DNA from: Ruegeria meonggei
GTDB taxonomy: Bacteria > Pseudomonadota > Alphaproteobacteria > Rhodobacterales > Rhodobacteraceae
Direction of reading: 5' to 3'
Assembly: GCF_900172215.1 (NCBI RefSeq)
Contig: NZ_FWFP01000006.1
Coordinates: 124,001 to 188,000 of the forward strand
DNA length: 64,000 bases
Shown here: one piece after another, positions 47,508-57,199 of the stretch
Layout of the letters: the number at the start of each line of letters is the position of its first letter
How positions within the stretch are numbered: the stretch's first letter is position 1
Notes under the pieces: model-generated
The model's database searches: none
Seen by the model: only the letters and a program-made list of their open reading frames with translations
What the model was told of the DNA's origin: nothing
Position numbers and translations under genes: made by a program

Positions 47508-48509
47508 ATGATGGATACCGACACGATCTCAAAACCGCATGAGCGGCTAGCGGACCTTTTGGCTGGCGAAATGGGCGCGGTCAATGAGTTGATCCGCACC
47601 CGCATGGCGTCGGAACACGCGCCCCGCATCCCCGAGGTGACCGCGCATCTGGTTGAGGCAGGCGGCAAGCGCCTGCGCCCGATGCTAACGCTGGCAGCCG
47701 CACGGATGTTTGACTATCCGGGCGATCACCATCTGCGTCTGGCCGCCACGGTAGAGTTCATCCACACCGCAACCTTGCTGCATGACGATGTGGTGGACGA
47801 GAGCGACAAGCGGCGCGGGCGACCCACCGCAAACCTGCTGTGGGACAACAAATCCAGCGTATTGGTCGGCGATTACCTGTTTTCCCGCAGCTTCCAACTG
47901 ATGGTTGAAACCGGGTCTTTGCGGGTTCTGGACATTCTGGCCAATGCCTCGGCCACGATAGCCGAAGGTGAGGTGCTGCAAATGACCGCAGCCACCGATT
48001 TGAGCACCAATGAGGCGATTTACCTGCAGGTGGTGCGCGGCAAAACCGCTGCGCTGTTCTCGGCCGCAACCGAAGTGGGTGGCGTGATCGCCGGTGCGTC
48101 AGAGGATCAGGTCAAGGCGCTGTTTGACTATGGCGATGCACTGGGCGTTGCGTTCCAGATTGCCGACGACTTGCTGGATTATCAGGGAGACAGCGCGGCA
48201 ACTGGTAAGAATGTCGGTGACGACTTCCGTGAGCGCAAGCTGACCCTGCCGGTGATCAAGGCGGTGGCGCAGGCCACCCCCGAGGAACACGCGTTCTGGG
48301 AGCGCGCGATTGGTCGGGGGCGTCAGGAAGACGGCGATCTGGACCACGCGCTGAACCTGATGGCCAAATACGGCACGCTGGCTGCCACCCGGTCGGATGC
48401 GTTGGGCTGGGCAGTCAGAGCCAAAGCTTCGCTGGACGTCCTGCCCGATCATGAAATTCGCACTTTGCTGCGCGATCTGGCCGACTACGTGGTCTCGCGC
48501 CTCAATTAA
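47508..48509 (+). CDS. Long-chain polyprenyl diphosphate synthase (IspB-like)
   Basis: Chain elongation of isoprenoid diphosphates, most likely decaprenyl for the ubiquinone-10 side chain. 333 residues: GGKRLRPMLTLAAARMF, first Asp-rich motif LLHDDVVDESDKRRG, second IADDLLDYQGD. Met at 47508 or 47511. Its 3' end overlaps the convergent ispE by eight bases. Product length cannot be read directly. Confidence 0.9.
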   Translation: MMDTDTISKPHERLADLLAGEMGAVNELIRTRMASEHAPRIPEVTAHLVEAGGKRLRPMLTLAAARMFDYPGDHHLRLAATVEFIHTATLLHDDVVDESDKRRGRPTANLLWDNKSSVLVGDYLFSRSFQLMVETGSLRVLDILANASATIAEGEVLQMTAATDLSTNEAIYLQVVRGKTAALFSAATEVGGVIAGASEDQVKALFDYGDALGVAFQIADDLLDYQGDSAATGKNVGDDFRERKLTLPVIKAVAQATPEEHAFWERAIGRGRQEDGDLDHALNLMAKYGTLAATRSDALGWAVRAKASLDVLPDHEIRTLLRDLADYVVSRLN

Positions 48510-49317
48510 GCTGCGTTGCGCGGCACCACCAATCAGGATGGGCCGCGCCGATTTCATACGCCGCGAAATGGGCGTCTTTCATCGTTGGATACAGCGCAAA
48601 ACAAGTCGAGCCTGAGCCTGACATGCGCGCCATCAGGGCGCGAGTGGTCAACTTGAGTGCATCCAGAACAACCCCAATCTCACCCGCGGTGCTGGTTGCC
48701 GGGATCTCAAGATCATTGCGCTGATCGCGCAGCCAATCGGCGCAGTCCTGCGGTGTTTCGAATTTGGGAATTTCCGCTGGCATGGGCGGATAGTCTCGCA
48801 GGGTCAACGCCTTAAAGACCGCGCCTGTCGGAACCGGAATGCCCGGATTGATGAGCACAGCAGGCAAGTGCGGCAGAGATACCGGGGTTAACCTGTCCCC
48901 GATGCCTTGCATGCGTGTCGCTTGGGCCGCCGTACAAACTGGCACATCCGCGCCCAGCGACAGCGCGTCCGGGATGGCCATGCCCTGACCTGACAATACC
49001 CGCAAAGTTGCCGCCGCGTCGGACGAGCCCCCGCCGATGCCGCCGCCATGTGGCAGCACTTTGGTCAGGTCGATTTGCCCGGTCCACCCGGCAGCCTCGG
49101 CTGCTTTCCACACCAGATTTCGGTTGTCCGTGGGCACGCCCGTCGCATGTTCGCCGGTCACTGACAACATCAGTTCCGGACCCGGCGTGAATTCCAACCG
49201 GTCGCCGACATCAGCAAAGACCACCAACGAATCCAGCAGGTGATAGCCATCGTTGCGCTGGCCGGTGACGTGCAAGGTCAGGTTGATTTTGGCAGGCGCG
49301 AAGGCCTCAACCTTCAT
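48502..49317 (-). CDS. ispE: 4-diphosphocytidyl-2-C-methyl-D-erythritol kinase
   Basis: MEP-pathway kinase making isoprenoid precursors. 271 residues, GHMP superfamily: FAPAKINLTLHVTGQRNDGY (active-site Lys region), ATP loop PHGGGIGGGSSDAAATLR, C-terminal MSGSGSTCFALY. Start overlaps the TPR gene end by 11 bases. The convergent partner is the polyprenyl synthase, which uses the downstream products. Confidence 0.95.
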   Translation of the reverse strand: MKVEAFAPAKINLTLHVTGQRNDGYHLLDSLVVFADVGDRLEFTPGPELMLSVTGEHATGVPTDNRNLVWKAAEAAGWTGQIDLTKVLPHGGGIGGGSSDAAATLRVLSGQGMAIPDALSLGADVPVCTAAQATRMQGIGDRLTPVSLPHLPAVLINPGIPVPTGAVFKALTLRDYPPMPAEIPKFETPQDCADWLRDQRNDLEIPATSTAGEIGVVLDALKLTTRALMARMSGSGSTCFALYPTMKDAHFAAYEIGAAHPDWWCRATQLN

Positions 49318-51019
49318 TGGCGACCTTCAGGGGATCGGCGCCTTCTTCGACCAAAACCACATCCAGTCCGACCTCGATTTTGCGGCGAATACGCTCGGGG
49401 TCAGCTTCGCCATCAGTGTCCTCGGGATCGATAAAAGACAGGGCACGTTTCCACTGGAACTCGGCCTCGCGCGCGCGACCCACGGCCCAGTAGACATCGC
49501 CCAGATGATCATTCACCACAGGGTCGACTGGCATCAGTTCAACCGCGCGCTCCATATGGGCGACGGCCTCATCGTAGCGACCCAGACGGAACAGAACCCA
49601 GCCCAGACTGTCGACGATGTAACCACTGTCCGGGCGTGCGGCGACCGCACGTTCGATCATGTCCAGCGCCTCGTCCAGCTTTTCCTGCCGCTCGACCAGC
49701 GAATACCCCAGGTAGTTAAGTACTTGCGGTTGATCCGGGTTCAGTTCCAGCGCCCGGCGGAAGTCGGTTTCGGCCAGATCCCAGTTTTTAAGCCGCTCAT
49801 GCGAGATGCCGCGCGCATAGTGCAAAAACCAGTTCGCACCCGCGCTGCGTTCGTTCAATTCGATGGCAATGTCATATGACAGGACGGCAGCCGCGTAATC
49901 CTCTTGCTGGCGCTCCAGATCGGCCAGCGCAACATGGACGCTGGGCAGATCGGGATTTTGTGCGGCCAGCGTTTGCAACACTTCGGCGGCAGCGTCCTTT
50001 TTGCCCGACCGGCTGAGAACATCAGCCCGGCCCAGCTCGGCCGCGTGGTAATCGCTGCTGTTTGCCGGAACCTGACGATAGGCCTCAACCGCCAGATCAT
50101 ACTGCTCCAGCGCCTCCAGAAGCTCGGCGCTGAGCAGAATGGCGTCCACATGATCAGGGCGCAGAAACGCCGCGAGGCGGGTGTACAGCAGCACATAGTT
50201 CTGAGCAGCCTCGCTGCTGAGCGCCGCTCCTACGGAAAAGAATACCTCGGCCATGCCGTCCTGCGCCGAGGTAACATGGGTAAAGGGCAATGTTTCACCA
50301 TCGGCCAGCCGTGCCTCATAGCCTTCGATCGAAGGGTCGCTGCCGGCGGTAAATACATCATTCAGGAATTGCAGCGCGTCGTCGTTGCGATCCAGTTGAG
50401 ACAGGACCTCGGCGCGGGCCAGTGCGGCGCGGCGCAGGAATCGTCCAACGGCACCGTTATCGGCGGCAAAGATCGCCTCGGCCCCTTCAAAATCACCAAC
50501 CGACGCCAGGGCCAACGCCTTGTGATACAGCGCAAACTCTCGCAGGCCTTCCTGCGTGGATACCTGATCGAACTGCTCCATCGCGTTGGTCATGGCGCCC
50601 TTACCCACATGAGCCCAGCCCAGCATCAGACCATCGACCAGTGGCCCCACGCCTTGCGTTTCAGGGTCACGGGCCAGCAGTTCGTCCAATTTGTCTTCTG
50701 CAACCAGATTGGCAACGATAACCATTTTCGCGGCCTGTAGCGGCAGTCCAAGGTCTTCGATCACCTGGGCAACCGGATAGGCGCGCGGCACCTCGCCCAA
50801 TGACAGGCGGGCCACAACAACACTTTCCAGCAGCGCTGCATTTTCGGGATCAGAACGCAGGGCCTGCGCATAGTATCTTTCGGCGGCTTCATAGTCGCTT
50901 TGATATATCGCCTGACGTCCGGCCAGATAGGCGCCTGCGCCTGTGTCCGCATAAACCGGAAGCGAGAATGACGAAGTGAAAAGCACAGCCAACGCTGCGC
51001 GACGAACCAGAGAAGCCAC
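49307..51019 (-). CDS. Secreted TPR-repeat protein
   Basis: About 570 residues if started at GTG 51019, which has AGGA just upstream and gives a signal peptide ending PVYA-DTG; a longer frame to 51223 runs into the etfD end and was rejected. Many tetratricopeptide repeats, e.g. YYAQALRSDPENAALL, DFRRALELNPDQPQVLNYLG, DSLGWVLFRLGRYDEAV, HLGDVYWAVGRAREAE. Periplasmic or outer-membrane scaffold, client unknown. Overlaps ispE. Confidence 0.85.
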   Translation of the reverse strand: MASLVRRAALAVLFTSSFSLPVYADTGAGAYLAGRQAIYQSDYEAAERYYAQALRSDPENAALLESVVVARLSLGEVPRAYPVAQVIEDLGLPLQAAKMVIVANLVAEDKLDELLARDPETQGVGPLVDGLMLGWAHVGKGAMTNAMEQFDQVSTQEGLREFALYHKALALASVGDFEGAEAIFAADNGAVGRFLRRAALARAEVLSQLDRNDDALQFLNDVFTAGSDPSIEGYEARLADGETLPFTHVTSAQDGMAEVFFSVGAALSSEAAQNYVLLYTRLAAFLRPDHVDAILLSAELLEALEQYDLAVEAYRQVPANSSDYHAAELGRADVLSRSGKKDAAAEVLQTLAAQNPDLPSVHVALADLERQQEDYAAAVLSYDIAIELNERSAGANWFLHYARGISHERLKNWDLAETDFRRALELNPDQPQVLNYLGYSLVERQEKLDEALDMIERAVAARPDSGYIVDSLGWVLFRLGRYDEAVAHMERAVELMPVDPVVNDHLGDVYWAVGRAREAEFQWKRALSFIDPEDTDGEADPERIRRKIEVGLDVVLVEEGADPLKVANEG

Positions 51020-51123
51020 AAAAATCCTGCCCTGCCATTGTTGACTGCGCAACAAGCTAGGGCTTTGGGCAGGAAGAGGCAATGGCAGAGCCTTCACGAC
51101 CCCGCCAGTACCCATGTTTTCGC

Positions 51124-52770
51124 CTACATATTGGGATAGTTCGGGCCATCGCCGCCCTGCGGCGTTGTCCAGGTGATATTCTGGCTTGGATCCTTGATGT
51201 CGCAGGTCTTGCAGTGGACGCAATTCTGGAAATTGATCACGAATCGCGGGCCGTCTTCGTCCTCGACTATCTCATAGACACCGGCAGGGCAATAACGCTG
51301 CGCCGGCTCGTCGAACTTGGGCATGTTGACCTTGACGGGTATCTCGGGGTCGGCCAGATGCAGATGGCACGGCTGGCTTTCCTCGTGATTGGTCATCGCA
51401 AAGGACACGTTGGTCAGCCGGTCAAATGACAGCGTTCCATCAGGCTTGGGATAGTCAATTGGCTTGTGCTTGCTGGCCTCTTCGGTGGAGTCCGCATCGT
51501 TCTTGCCATGGCCCAGCGTGCCGAACAGTGAAAAGCCCAGCGTGTTGGTCCACATGTCCAGACCGCCCAGCGCCAGAGAAGGCATCAGGCCCCATTTCGA
51601 CCACATCGGCTTGACGTTTCGCACCTTTTTCAGGTCTTTGCCGATAGCACCGTCGCGGACATCGGTTTCGTATGCGGTCAGCTCATCGCGCGAACGCTCG
51701 GCCTTGATGGCGTCAAAGGCAGCTTCGGCCGCGGCTTTACCCGACAGCATCGCGTTGTGGTTGCCCTTGATGCGCGGCACGTTGACCATGCCCGCCGAAC
51801 AGCCCAGCAGCGCCACGCCGGGGGCCACCAGTTTTGGCATCGACTGATAGCCGCCCTCAGTGATCGCCCGAGCACCATAAGCTACGCGCTTGCCGCCTTT
51901 CAGCAGCTCGGCCACCATCGGGTGGTGCTTGAAGCGCTGGAATTCCATGTACGGGTACAGGTGCGGGTTCTTGTAGTTAAGGTGAACCACAAAGCCGACA
52001 TAGACCTGATTGTTTTCAAGGTGATAGATGAACGATCCGCCGCCCGCGTTGCTGCCCAGAGGCCAACCCATCGTGTGGGTGACAGTGCCTTCCTTGTGCT
52101 TGGCCGGGTCGATCTCCCAGATCTCTTTCATGCCAACGCCGTATTTCTGCACTTCTTTCCCGGCAGACAGGTCGTATTTGGCGATAACCTCTTTGGACAG
52201 CGACCCGCGGACGCCTTCAGACAGGAAGACGTATTTGCCGTGCAGCTCCATGCCCGGCTCGGTGTTTGGACCATAGGACCCGTCCGCCTCCAGACCAAAG
52301 ACACCAGCGACCACGCCTTTGACCTCGCCATTGTCGCCGTAAACCAGCTCGGAACAGGCCATGCCAGGGAAGATTTCGACGCCCAGTTCCTCAGCCTGCT
52401 CGGCCATCCAGCGGCAGACATTGCCCATCGAGACGATGTAGTTGCCGTGGTTGTTCATCAGCGGCGGCATCGGGAAGTTGGGAACGCGGATTTTACCCGC
52501 CTCGCCCAGCATATAGAAATTGTCTTCGTTAACCGGAGTGTTCAGCGGCGCGCCTTTTTCCTTCCAGTCGGGGATCAATGCATCCAGGCCGCAGGGGTCC
52601 AATACCGCACCCGACAGGATGTGTGCGCCAACTTCGGACCCTTTTTCCAGAACAACGACATTCAGGTCGGCATCCAGCTGTTTCAGACGGATGGCCGCGG
52701 ACAGGCCCGCGGGGCCTGCACCCACGATCACCACGTCATATTCCATCGCTTCGCGTTCAATCTCGGCCAT
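51124..52770 (-). CDS. etfD: Electron transfer flavoprotein-ubiquinone oxidoreductase
   Basis: Takes electrons from ETF (loaded by acyl-CoA dehydrogenases) to ubiquinone. 548 residues: FAD motif VVIVGAGPAGLSAAIRL, GAHILSGAVLDPCGLD, membrane-binding middle, and the C-terminal [4Fe-4S] site NCVHCKTCDIKDPSQNI with an earlier Cys in YCPAGVYEI. AAGGAG precedes the start. It would serve fatty-acid oxidation and methylsuccinyl-CoA dehydrogenase of the ethylmalonyl-CoA pathway. Confidence 0.96.
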   Translation of the reverse strand: MAEIEREAMEYDVVIVGAGPAGLSAAIRLKQLDADLNVVVLEKGSEVGAHILSGAVLDPCGLDALIPDWKEKGAPLNTPVNEDNFYMLGEAGKIRVPNFPMPPLMNNHGNYIVSMGNVCRWMAEQAEELGVEIFPGMACSELVYGDNGEVKGVVAGVFGLEADGSYGPNTEPGMELHGKYVFLSEGVRGSLSKEVIAKYDLSAGKEVQKYGVGMKEIWEIDPAKHKEGTVTHTMGWPLGSNAGGGSFIYHLENNQVYVGFVVHLNYKNPHLYPYMEFQRFKHHPMVAELLKGGKRVAYGARAITEGGYQSMPKLVAPGVALLGCSAGMVNVPRIKGNHNAMLSGKAAAEAAFDAIKAERSRDELTAYETDVRDGAIGKDLKKVRNVKPMWSKWGLMPSLALGGLDMWTNTLGFSLFGTLGHGKNDADSTEEASKHKPIDYPKPDGTLSFDRLTNVSFAMTNHEESQPCHLHLADPEIPVKVNMPKFDEPAQRYCPAGVYEIVEDEDGPRFVINFQNCVHCKTCDIKDPSQNITWTTPQGGDGPNYPNM

Positions 52771-52841
52771 CGCGGGCTCCTTAGCTAACTTTCCGAATTG
52801 GCGCTTTCGACGTACGGTCGGCGCAATATTGTTTCACGGGT

Positions 52842-52870
52842 GATTACATGGTCCGAAAGACATTGGTCAA
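52842..52870 (-). promoter_or_regulatory. Possible promoter of etfD
   Basis: On the reverse strand TTGACC (52870-52865), 17-base spacer, GTAATC (52847-52842). The -35 is good, the -10 weak. It lies about 70 bases upstream of the etfD start. Confidence 0.3.
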
Positions 52871-52906
52871 TCGAAACACGGCGTAACTATGCCGCTATGC
52901 GGCAAT

Positions 52907-53362
52907 TCACGCCTCTGGAGTGTCCCCCATCAGGTATCTGGGGCCGCTTCCCTTGGACTTTGCCCGGTCATCCGGGTTGTAGAGGGCGCATTTGGGCAAA
53001 CTGAGGCACCCACACCCGATGCAGCCGTCGAGATTGTCGCGCAACCGCGTCAACGTGTCGATTCGCTGATCCAGATGGTCGCGCAGTCCAACGCTGATCT
53101 TTTGCCAATCCTGCGGTGTGGGCGTGCGGTTGCCGGGCAGGCCGGACAGCACCTTCCCGATCTCGGGCAGGGTCAGACCAAATTGCTGGGCGATCATGAC
53201 AAAACTCAACCGCCGGATATCAGCCCGTTGATACCGCCGTTGCCCGCCCGCATTACGCCAGGGCGCAATCAATCCCTGCGCCTCGTAATACCGGATGGCC
53301 GAAACCGCCAACCCGGTTCGCTGCGCCAAAGCACCAATTGCCAGCCCCTCGGATACCGCCAT
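52907..53362 (-). CDS. soxR: Redox-sensing MerR-family regulator SoxR
   Basis: 151 residues. MerR helix-turn-helix: AIGALAQRTGLAVSAIRYYE, AGGQRRYQRADIRRL; the C-terminal cluster has the SoxR-specific four Cys, CIGCGCLSLPKC, for a [2Fe-2S] sensor of redox-active compounds. Divergent from a glyoxalase-fold gene with a SoxR-type dyad between. Start at 53362 (MAVSEGLAIGALA). Confidence 0.95.
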   Translation of the reverse strand: MAVSEGLAIGALAQRTGLAVSAIRYYEAQGLIAPWRNAGGQRRYQRADIRRLSFVMIAQQFGLTLPEIGKVLSGLPGNRTPTPQDWQKISVGLRDHLDQRIDTLTRLRDNLDGCIGCGCLSLPKCALYNPDDRAKSKGSGPRYLMGDTPEA

Positions 53363-53383
53363 CTTTTCCTCGCAAGTTTTTTC

Positions 53384-53414
53384 TTGACCTAAAGTTAGGT
53401 TTAGAAATTACGGT
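53384..53414 (+). promoter_or_regulatory. SoxR-type operator and promoter of the glyoxalase-fold gene
   Basis: ACCTAAAGTTAGGT (53387-53400) is a perfect inverted repeat around AG. It overlaps TTGACC (53384-53389) as -35; a 19-base spacer would place -10 at TACGGT (53409-53414), the long spacing typical of MerR-activated promoters. Direction toward the gene at 53451. Confidence 0.65.
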
Positions 53415-53450
53415 GAGTCGAAACAAGCCTCAAATTGGAAAGGAAATACT

Positions 53451-53831
53451 ATGATGGCAACGTTGGAACACGCCAACTTCACTGTAAGCGATCCCAAGGT
53501 CTCGGCAGCGTGGATGCAACGGGTGTTCGGTTGGAAAACCCGCTGGGAAGGCCCGTCGATTGCGGGCGGGTACACGGTGCATGTGGGCAGCGCGCATACC
53601 TACCTAGCGCTTTACGCCCCTGGTAATCCGCAACCGTCCGGCGAAAACAGCTATGACATCGTTGGCGGGTTGAACCATGTGGGTGTTCTGGTCGACGATA
53701 TTGATGAGACCGAGAAGAAAGTAGTCAAAGCCGGGTTTACGCCCAAGTCCCACGCGGATTACGAACCGGGTAAACGGTTCTACTTTGACGATGACAATGG
53801 CATCGAGTTTGAAGTGATTAGTTACGACTAG
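53451..53831 (+). CDS. VOC/glyoxalase-fold protein, predicted SoxR target
   Basis: 126 residues, one vicinal-oxygen-chelate module: [58 protein letters not shown]. Metal ligands fit the usual H/E positions (H8 region, H in LNHVG, E near the end). Could be a glyoxalase, a dioxygenase or an antibiotic-binding resistance protein. The SoxR dyad in front suggests induction by redox-active compounds. Confidence 0.85.
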   Translation: MMATLEHANFTVSDPKVSAAWMQRVFGWKTRWEGPSIAGGYTVHVGSAHTYLALYAPGNPQPSGENSYDIVGGLNHVGVLVDDIDETEKKVVKAGFTPKSHADYEPGKRFYFDDDNGIEFEVISYD

Positions 53832-53971
53832 GCCGTAATCCGCGCGTTGTACGGCTGAGACCTCTTGCAATTCACGCCTCATTTGGGTCAGGTATTTGCC
53901 AACCCATCAAATCGCCCCGACGCTTGTTCCATGCGGCGGGGCGCATCAATTTATGCGTGGACGACAAGACT

Positions 53972-54442
53972 ATGGAAAAGATCCCCATGACGCCTTCGGG
54001 CAATGCCGCGCTGGCGGCAGAGCTGAAAAACCTGAAATCCGTCGAGCGGCCTGCGATCATCGAGGCCATCGCCTCGGCGCGGGAACTGGGCGACCTGAAG
54101 GAAAACGCCGAGTATCATTCGGCCCGTGAAAAGCAGGGCTTTATCGAAGGTCGCATCAAGGAACTGGAAGGTATCCTGTCGCTGGCCGATGTGATCGATC
54201 CCGCCAAACTGTCCGGTGCGATCAAGTTTGGTGCCAAGGTCACGCTGGTCGACGAAGACACCGACGAGGAGAAGACCTGGCAGATCGTGGGTGAATATGA
54301 GGCCAATATCGAAAACGGCCTGCTGAACATCAAATCCCCCATCGCCCGCGCCCTGATCGGCAAGGACGAAGGGGACAGTGTCGAAGTGCGCACCCCCGGT
54401 GGCGTGCGCTCTTACGAAGTCCTGAGTATTGAGTACGCCTGA
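53972..54442 (+). CDS. greA: Transcription elongation factor GreA
   Basis: 156 residues from ATG 53972 ([10 protein letters not shown]); earlier starts are not family-like. Coiled-coil part [20 protein letters not shown] with the [15 protein letters not shown] tip (acidic residues acting in the RNA-polymerase channel), C-terminal FKBP-like domain ending [14 protein letters not shown]. Rescues backtracked RNA polymerase. The next gene starts 14 bases on. Confidence 0.95.
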   Translation: MEKIPMTPSGNAALAAELKNLKSVERPAIIEAIASARELGDLKENAEYHSAREKQGFIEGRIKELEGILSLADVIDPAKLSGAIKFGAKVTLVDEDTDEEKTWQIVGEYEANIENGLLNIKSPIARALIGKDEGDSVEVRTPGGVRSYEVLSIEYA

Positions 54443-54456
54443 CCGGAGCGTTTGTA

Positions 54457-55449
54457 ATGTCCGAGCCTACACCTGAGCAGGAGACCGAGCGTCCAACCTC
54501 GCTGGGGATATACGACAAGCCTATGCGGTCTTCGGTGACCGAGATCGAGATCGTCGCGATTGCGCTCAGCCTGATCTGGTTGGTTGTGTCGGTGGTGTTT
54601 CTTGTCCTGCCCGACAACGCGCAGGGCGGTGGGTTTGTGGTGACCATGCTGGCGGTGTTCATGCCGGTGGCGATGATCTGGGTTGCCGCCACAGCCATGC
54701 GTGCCAGCCGCATCATGCGCGAGGAAAGCACCCGTCTGCAGACCGCGATTGACGCGATCCGTCAGGCCTATGTCCTTCAACAGCAGCGCGCGGCCATTTC
54801 CAATGAACCGGGGGTCAGCAAAAAGCTGGATGAAATTGCGCAAGCCGCAAAGAAAACCGAAAGCGCGCTGGCCACATTTTCGACCAAACGCACCGAACCT
54901 GCACGGAACGCCGCTCCAAGTGCCACCGGCGACCAGACAACGCTGGCGCTGGGTACCCAGGCCGGCGATATTGCGCCGCCCCTTGGCACCGATATCTTCA
55001 TACGCGCGCTGAACTTTCCCGAAACGCAGGACGATACCGAAGGGTTCGACGCCTTGCGACTGGCGCTGAAGGACCGCAAGACCGCGCAGCTGGTGCAGGC
55101 GTCGCAGGATGTTCTGACCCTGCTAAGCCAGGAAGGCATCTATATGGATGACCTGCGCCCCGACATGGCCCGGCCAGAGATTTGGCGCCAATTTGCACAA
55201 GGCGCGCGCGGGCGGTCCGTTGCGGCACTGGGCGGGATCCGCGACAGGTCTTCGCTGGCGCTGACAGCGGGACGGTTGAAACAAGACCCGATCTTCCGCG
55301 ACGCCGCACATCATTTCCTGCGCCGCTTCGATCACATGATCGTCACGTTCGAGCCCGAGGCCAGCGATGCCGATCTGACAGCCCTGGGCGACACCCGTAC
55401 CGCGCGGGCCTTCATGCTGCTGGGTCGAGTGGCCGGGACGTTCGACTAA
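54457..55449 (+). CDS. Hypothetical membrane protein with coiled coil, 330 residues
   Basis: A 28-residue cytosolic start, two adjacent helices (about 29-52 and 59-80), then a long region rich in Ala/Glu/Arg with coiled-coil character (TRLQTAIDAIRQAYVLQQQR) and a conserved-looking end (RRFDHMIVTFEPEASD). Similar proteins downstream of greA exist in relatives, I believe, unnamed. It overlaps the convergent moeA by four bases. Function unknown. Confidence 0.75.
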   Translation: MSEPTPEQETERPTSLGIYDKPMRSSVTEIEIVAIALSLIWLVVSVVFLVLPDNAQGGGFVVTMLAVFMPVAMIWVAATAMRASRIMREESTRLQTAIDAIRQAYVLQQQRAAISNEPGVSKKLDEIAQAAKKTESALATFSTKRTEPARNAAPSATGDQTTLALGTQAGDIAPPLGTDIFIRALNFPETQDDTEGFDALRLALKDRKTAQLVQASQDVLTLLSQEGIYMDDLRPDMARPEIWRQFAQGARGRSVAALGGIRDRSSLALTAGRLKQDPIFRDAAHHFLRRFDHMIVTFEPEASDADLTALGDTRTARAFMLLGRVAGTFD

Positions 55450-56711
55450 AGTCCGAAACTGCCATAAGGAATGAACCGGACCCTGTCCCCCGGCTTGATA
55501 TGGCGCGCGCCGTCTTCGATTTCGACCAGGCCTTCGGCCCAGCTGAGACCGCTGATCCGGCCCGACCCTTCCGAGGCGAACACCTCGGCCTGGCCATCGC
55601 GGACGCGGGCGCGCAGGTATTCGCGACGCCCCGGTTTCTTACGTTTCTCAAAAGCGGCTGGCAGGTCGAAGCCCTGCGGGTTCCGCCAACCTTCACCAGC
55701 CATCAGGCCCAATGCAGGGCGGGCGAAGATCAGGGTACAGACCAGCGCCGCCACAGGGTTGCCTGGCAGCCCAAAAACAGGCGTGCCATTCCACATGCCC
55801 AGCGCCAGGGGGCGTCCAGGTTTCAGCGCAATCCGCCATTCCTGCATCGCGCCCGCCTGCCTGAGTAGCGCTGAGACATGGTCCTCATCCCCTGCCGACG
55901 CGCCGCCACTCGTCAGGATCACATCCGCCTGTCCGGCAGCGGCATTCAGACAGTCGCGTAGGACGTCCCGGTCATCTGCAACGCGCCCCATATCCACCGG
56001 TGCAAACCCCATCCGGGCCATCATCGATAGCAACATCGGGCGGTTGGCATCGTAAATCTGACCCGGGCCAGCAGCTTGCCCCGGCTCAACCAGCTCATCC
56101 CCAGTGGACAGAACCGCCACCCGCAAAGTCTTGCGCACAGGTATGTCGGCAAGCCCGGTCGCAGACAGCAACGCCAGATCAGCAGGCGTCAACTTGCGCC
56201 CGGCTGGTAACACCAGATCGCCTGCGACCACATCTTCGCCAGCCTGACGGGTGTTAGCACCCTGTTTCAGGGGCCCGTGAAAGGCGATATGGCCGTCCTG
56301 CACGGTCACGTCCTCTTCCAGAATGACCGTGTCGACGCCATCGGGTAGCGCAGCCCCGGTCAAAACCCGCAGGGCATGACCCGGTGCAACTTGCCCATCA
56401 AAGGGGATACCCGCCGCCGCCCGTCCCTGTTGCAGGGGCATGATCTGCGGACCGCCCGACACAGCCCCGGCAAAGCCATAGCCATCCACCGCCGTATTCG
56501 GCAGCGGCGGGTTCGAGCGGTTGGCATGAATGTCACTGGCCAGAACCCGCCCCGTGGCCTGTGCCAAAGGCACGGTTTCAACCGCCGTCACCACCGACAA
56601 CCTGTCCCGCAAAAGGGCCAGAGCATCGTCGACCGGTGTCCAGTTCACCCCGGCCGGGAGGGCGAAACAATCGTTGCGCAGTGGCGGCGGTTTGATGTCC
56701 GGTTTGCTCAT
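55446..56711 (-). CDS. moeA: Molybdopterin molybdenumtransferase MoeA
   Basis: Inserts molybdenum into molybdopterin. 421 residues: GVNWTPVDDALALLRDRL at the start, NTAVDGYGFA, STGDELVEPG, VILTSGGASAGDEDHV, and GLPGNPVAALVC. Last of the coupled run mobA-mobB-moeA; overlaps mobB by four bases. Confidence 0.95.
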   Translation of the reverse strand: MSKPDIKPPPLRNDCFALPAGVNWTPVDDALALLRDRLSVVTAVETVPLAQATGRVLASDIHANRSNPPLPNTAVDGYGFAGAVSGGPQIMPLQQGRAAAGIPFDGQVAPGHALRVLTGAALPDGVDTVILEEDVTVQDGHIAFHGPLKQGANTRQAGEDVVAGDLVLPAGRKLTPADLALLSATGLADIPVRKTLRVAVLSTGDELVEPGQAAGPGQIYDANRPMLLSMMARMGFAPVDMGRVADDRDVLRDCLNAAAGQADVILTSGGASAGDEDHVSALLRQAGAMQEWRIALKPGRPLALGMWNGTPVFGLPGNPVAALVCTLIFARPALGLMAGEGWRNPQGFDLPAAFEKRKKPGRREYLRARVRDGQAEVFASEGSGRISGLSWAEGLVEIEDGARHIKPGDRVRFIPYGSFGL

Positions 56712-57199
56712 AATCCCACCTCACTCAGGATGAAATCCGCGATTGCGCCTGTGTCGTTCAGATCAAAGACCGGGTGGTCTATCTGCAGCGGGGTATCGCT
56801 GGCCACGGCGCGGATTGTGTCATTGTCCGGGGCGATCAGAGCGTTCCCGGCCTCTGCCCGAAATGCCTCGACCTTTGGGTGAGCCTCGCGTTTGAACCCC
56901 TCGATCAGCACCAGATCAACGGGAGACAGACGGGCCAGCAACGCCGTAAGGGATGGCTCAGCCGCCCCGCGCAGCTCTTGCATCACAGCGATGCGTTGAG
57001 CCGAGGCCAACAGCACCTCGGAGGCGCCTGCCGCGCGGTGGCGGAAACTGTCGGTTCCAGGCTGGTCGACGTCCACGCTGTGATGGGCGTGTTTCACGGT
57101 CGAAACGGAAAAGCCACGCCCTGTGATTTCAGTCACCAGCCGCTCCACCAATCCGGTTTTTCCGGCGTTTTTCCAACCGGTGACGCCGTAGACCCTCAT
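56708..57199 (-). CDS. mobB: Molybdopterin-guanine dinucleotide biosynthesis GTPase MobB
   Basis: 163 residues with P-loop GVTGWKNAGKTGLVERL, VDQPGTDSFRHRAAGA and LVLIEGFKREAHPKVE, the MobB signature set. Adapter/GTPase in guanine-dinucleotide cofactor assembly. Overlaps both mobA and moeA by four bases. Confidence 0.93.
   Translation of the reverse strand: MRVYGVTGWKNAGKTGLVERLVTEITGRGFSVSTVKHAHHSVDVDQPGTDSFRHRAAGASEVLLASAQRIAVMQELRGAAEPSLTALLARLSPVDLVLIEGFKREAHPKVEAFRAEAGNALIAPDNDTIRAVASDTPLQIDHPVFDLNDTGAIADFILSEVGL

Noticed and set aside
51020..51223. Longer N-terminus for the TPR protein
   Set aside because: Would run into the etfD end and hide the signal peptide; GTG at 51019 has a ribosome site and gives a clean signal sequence.
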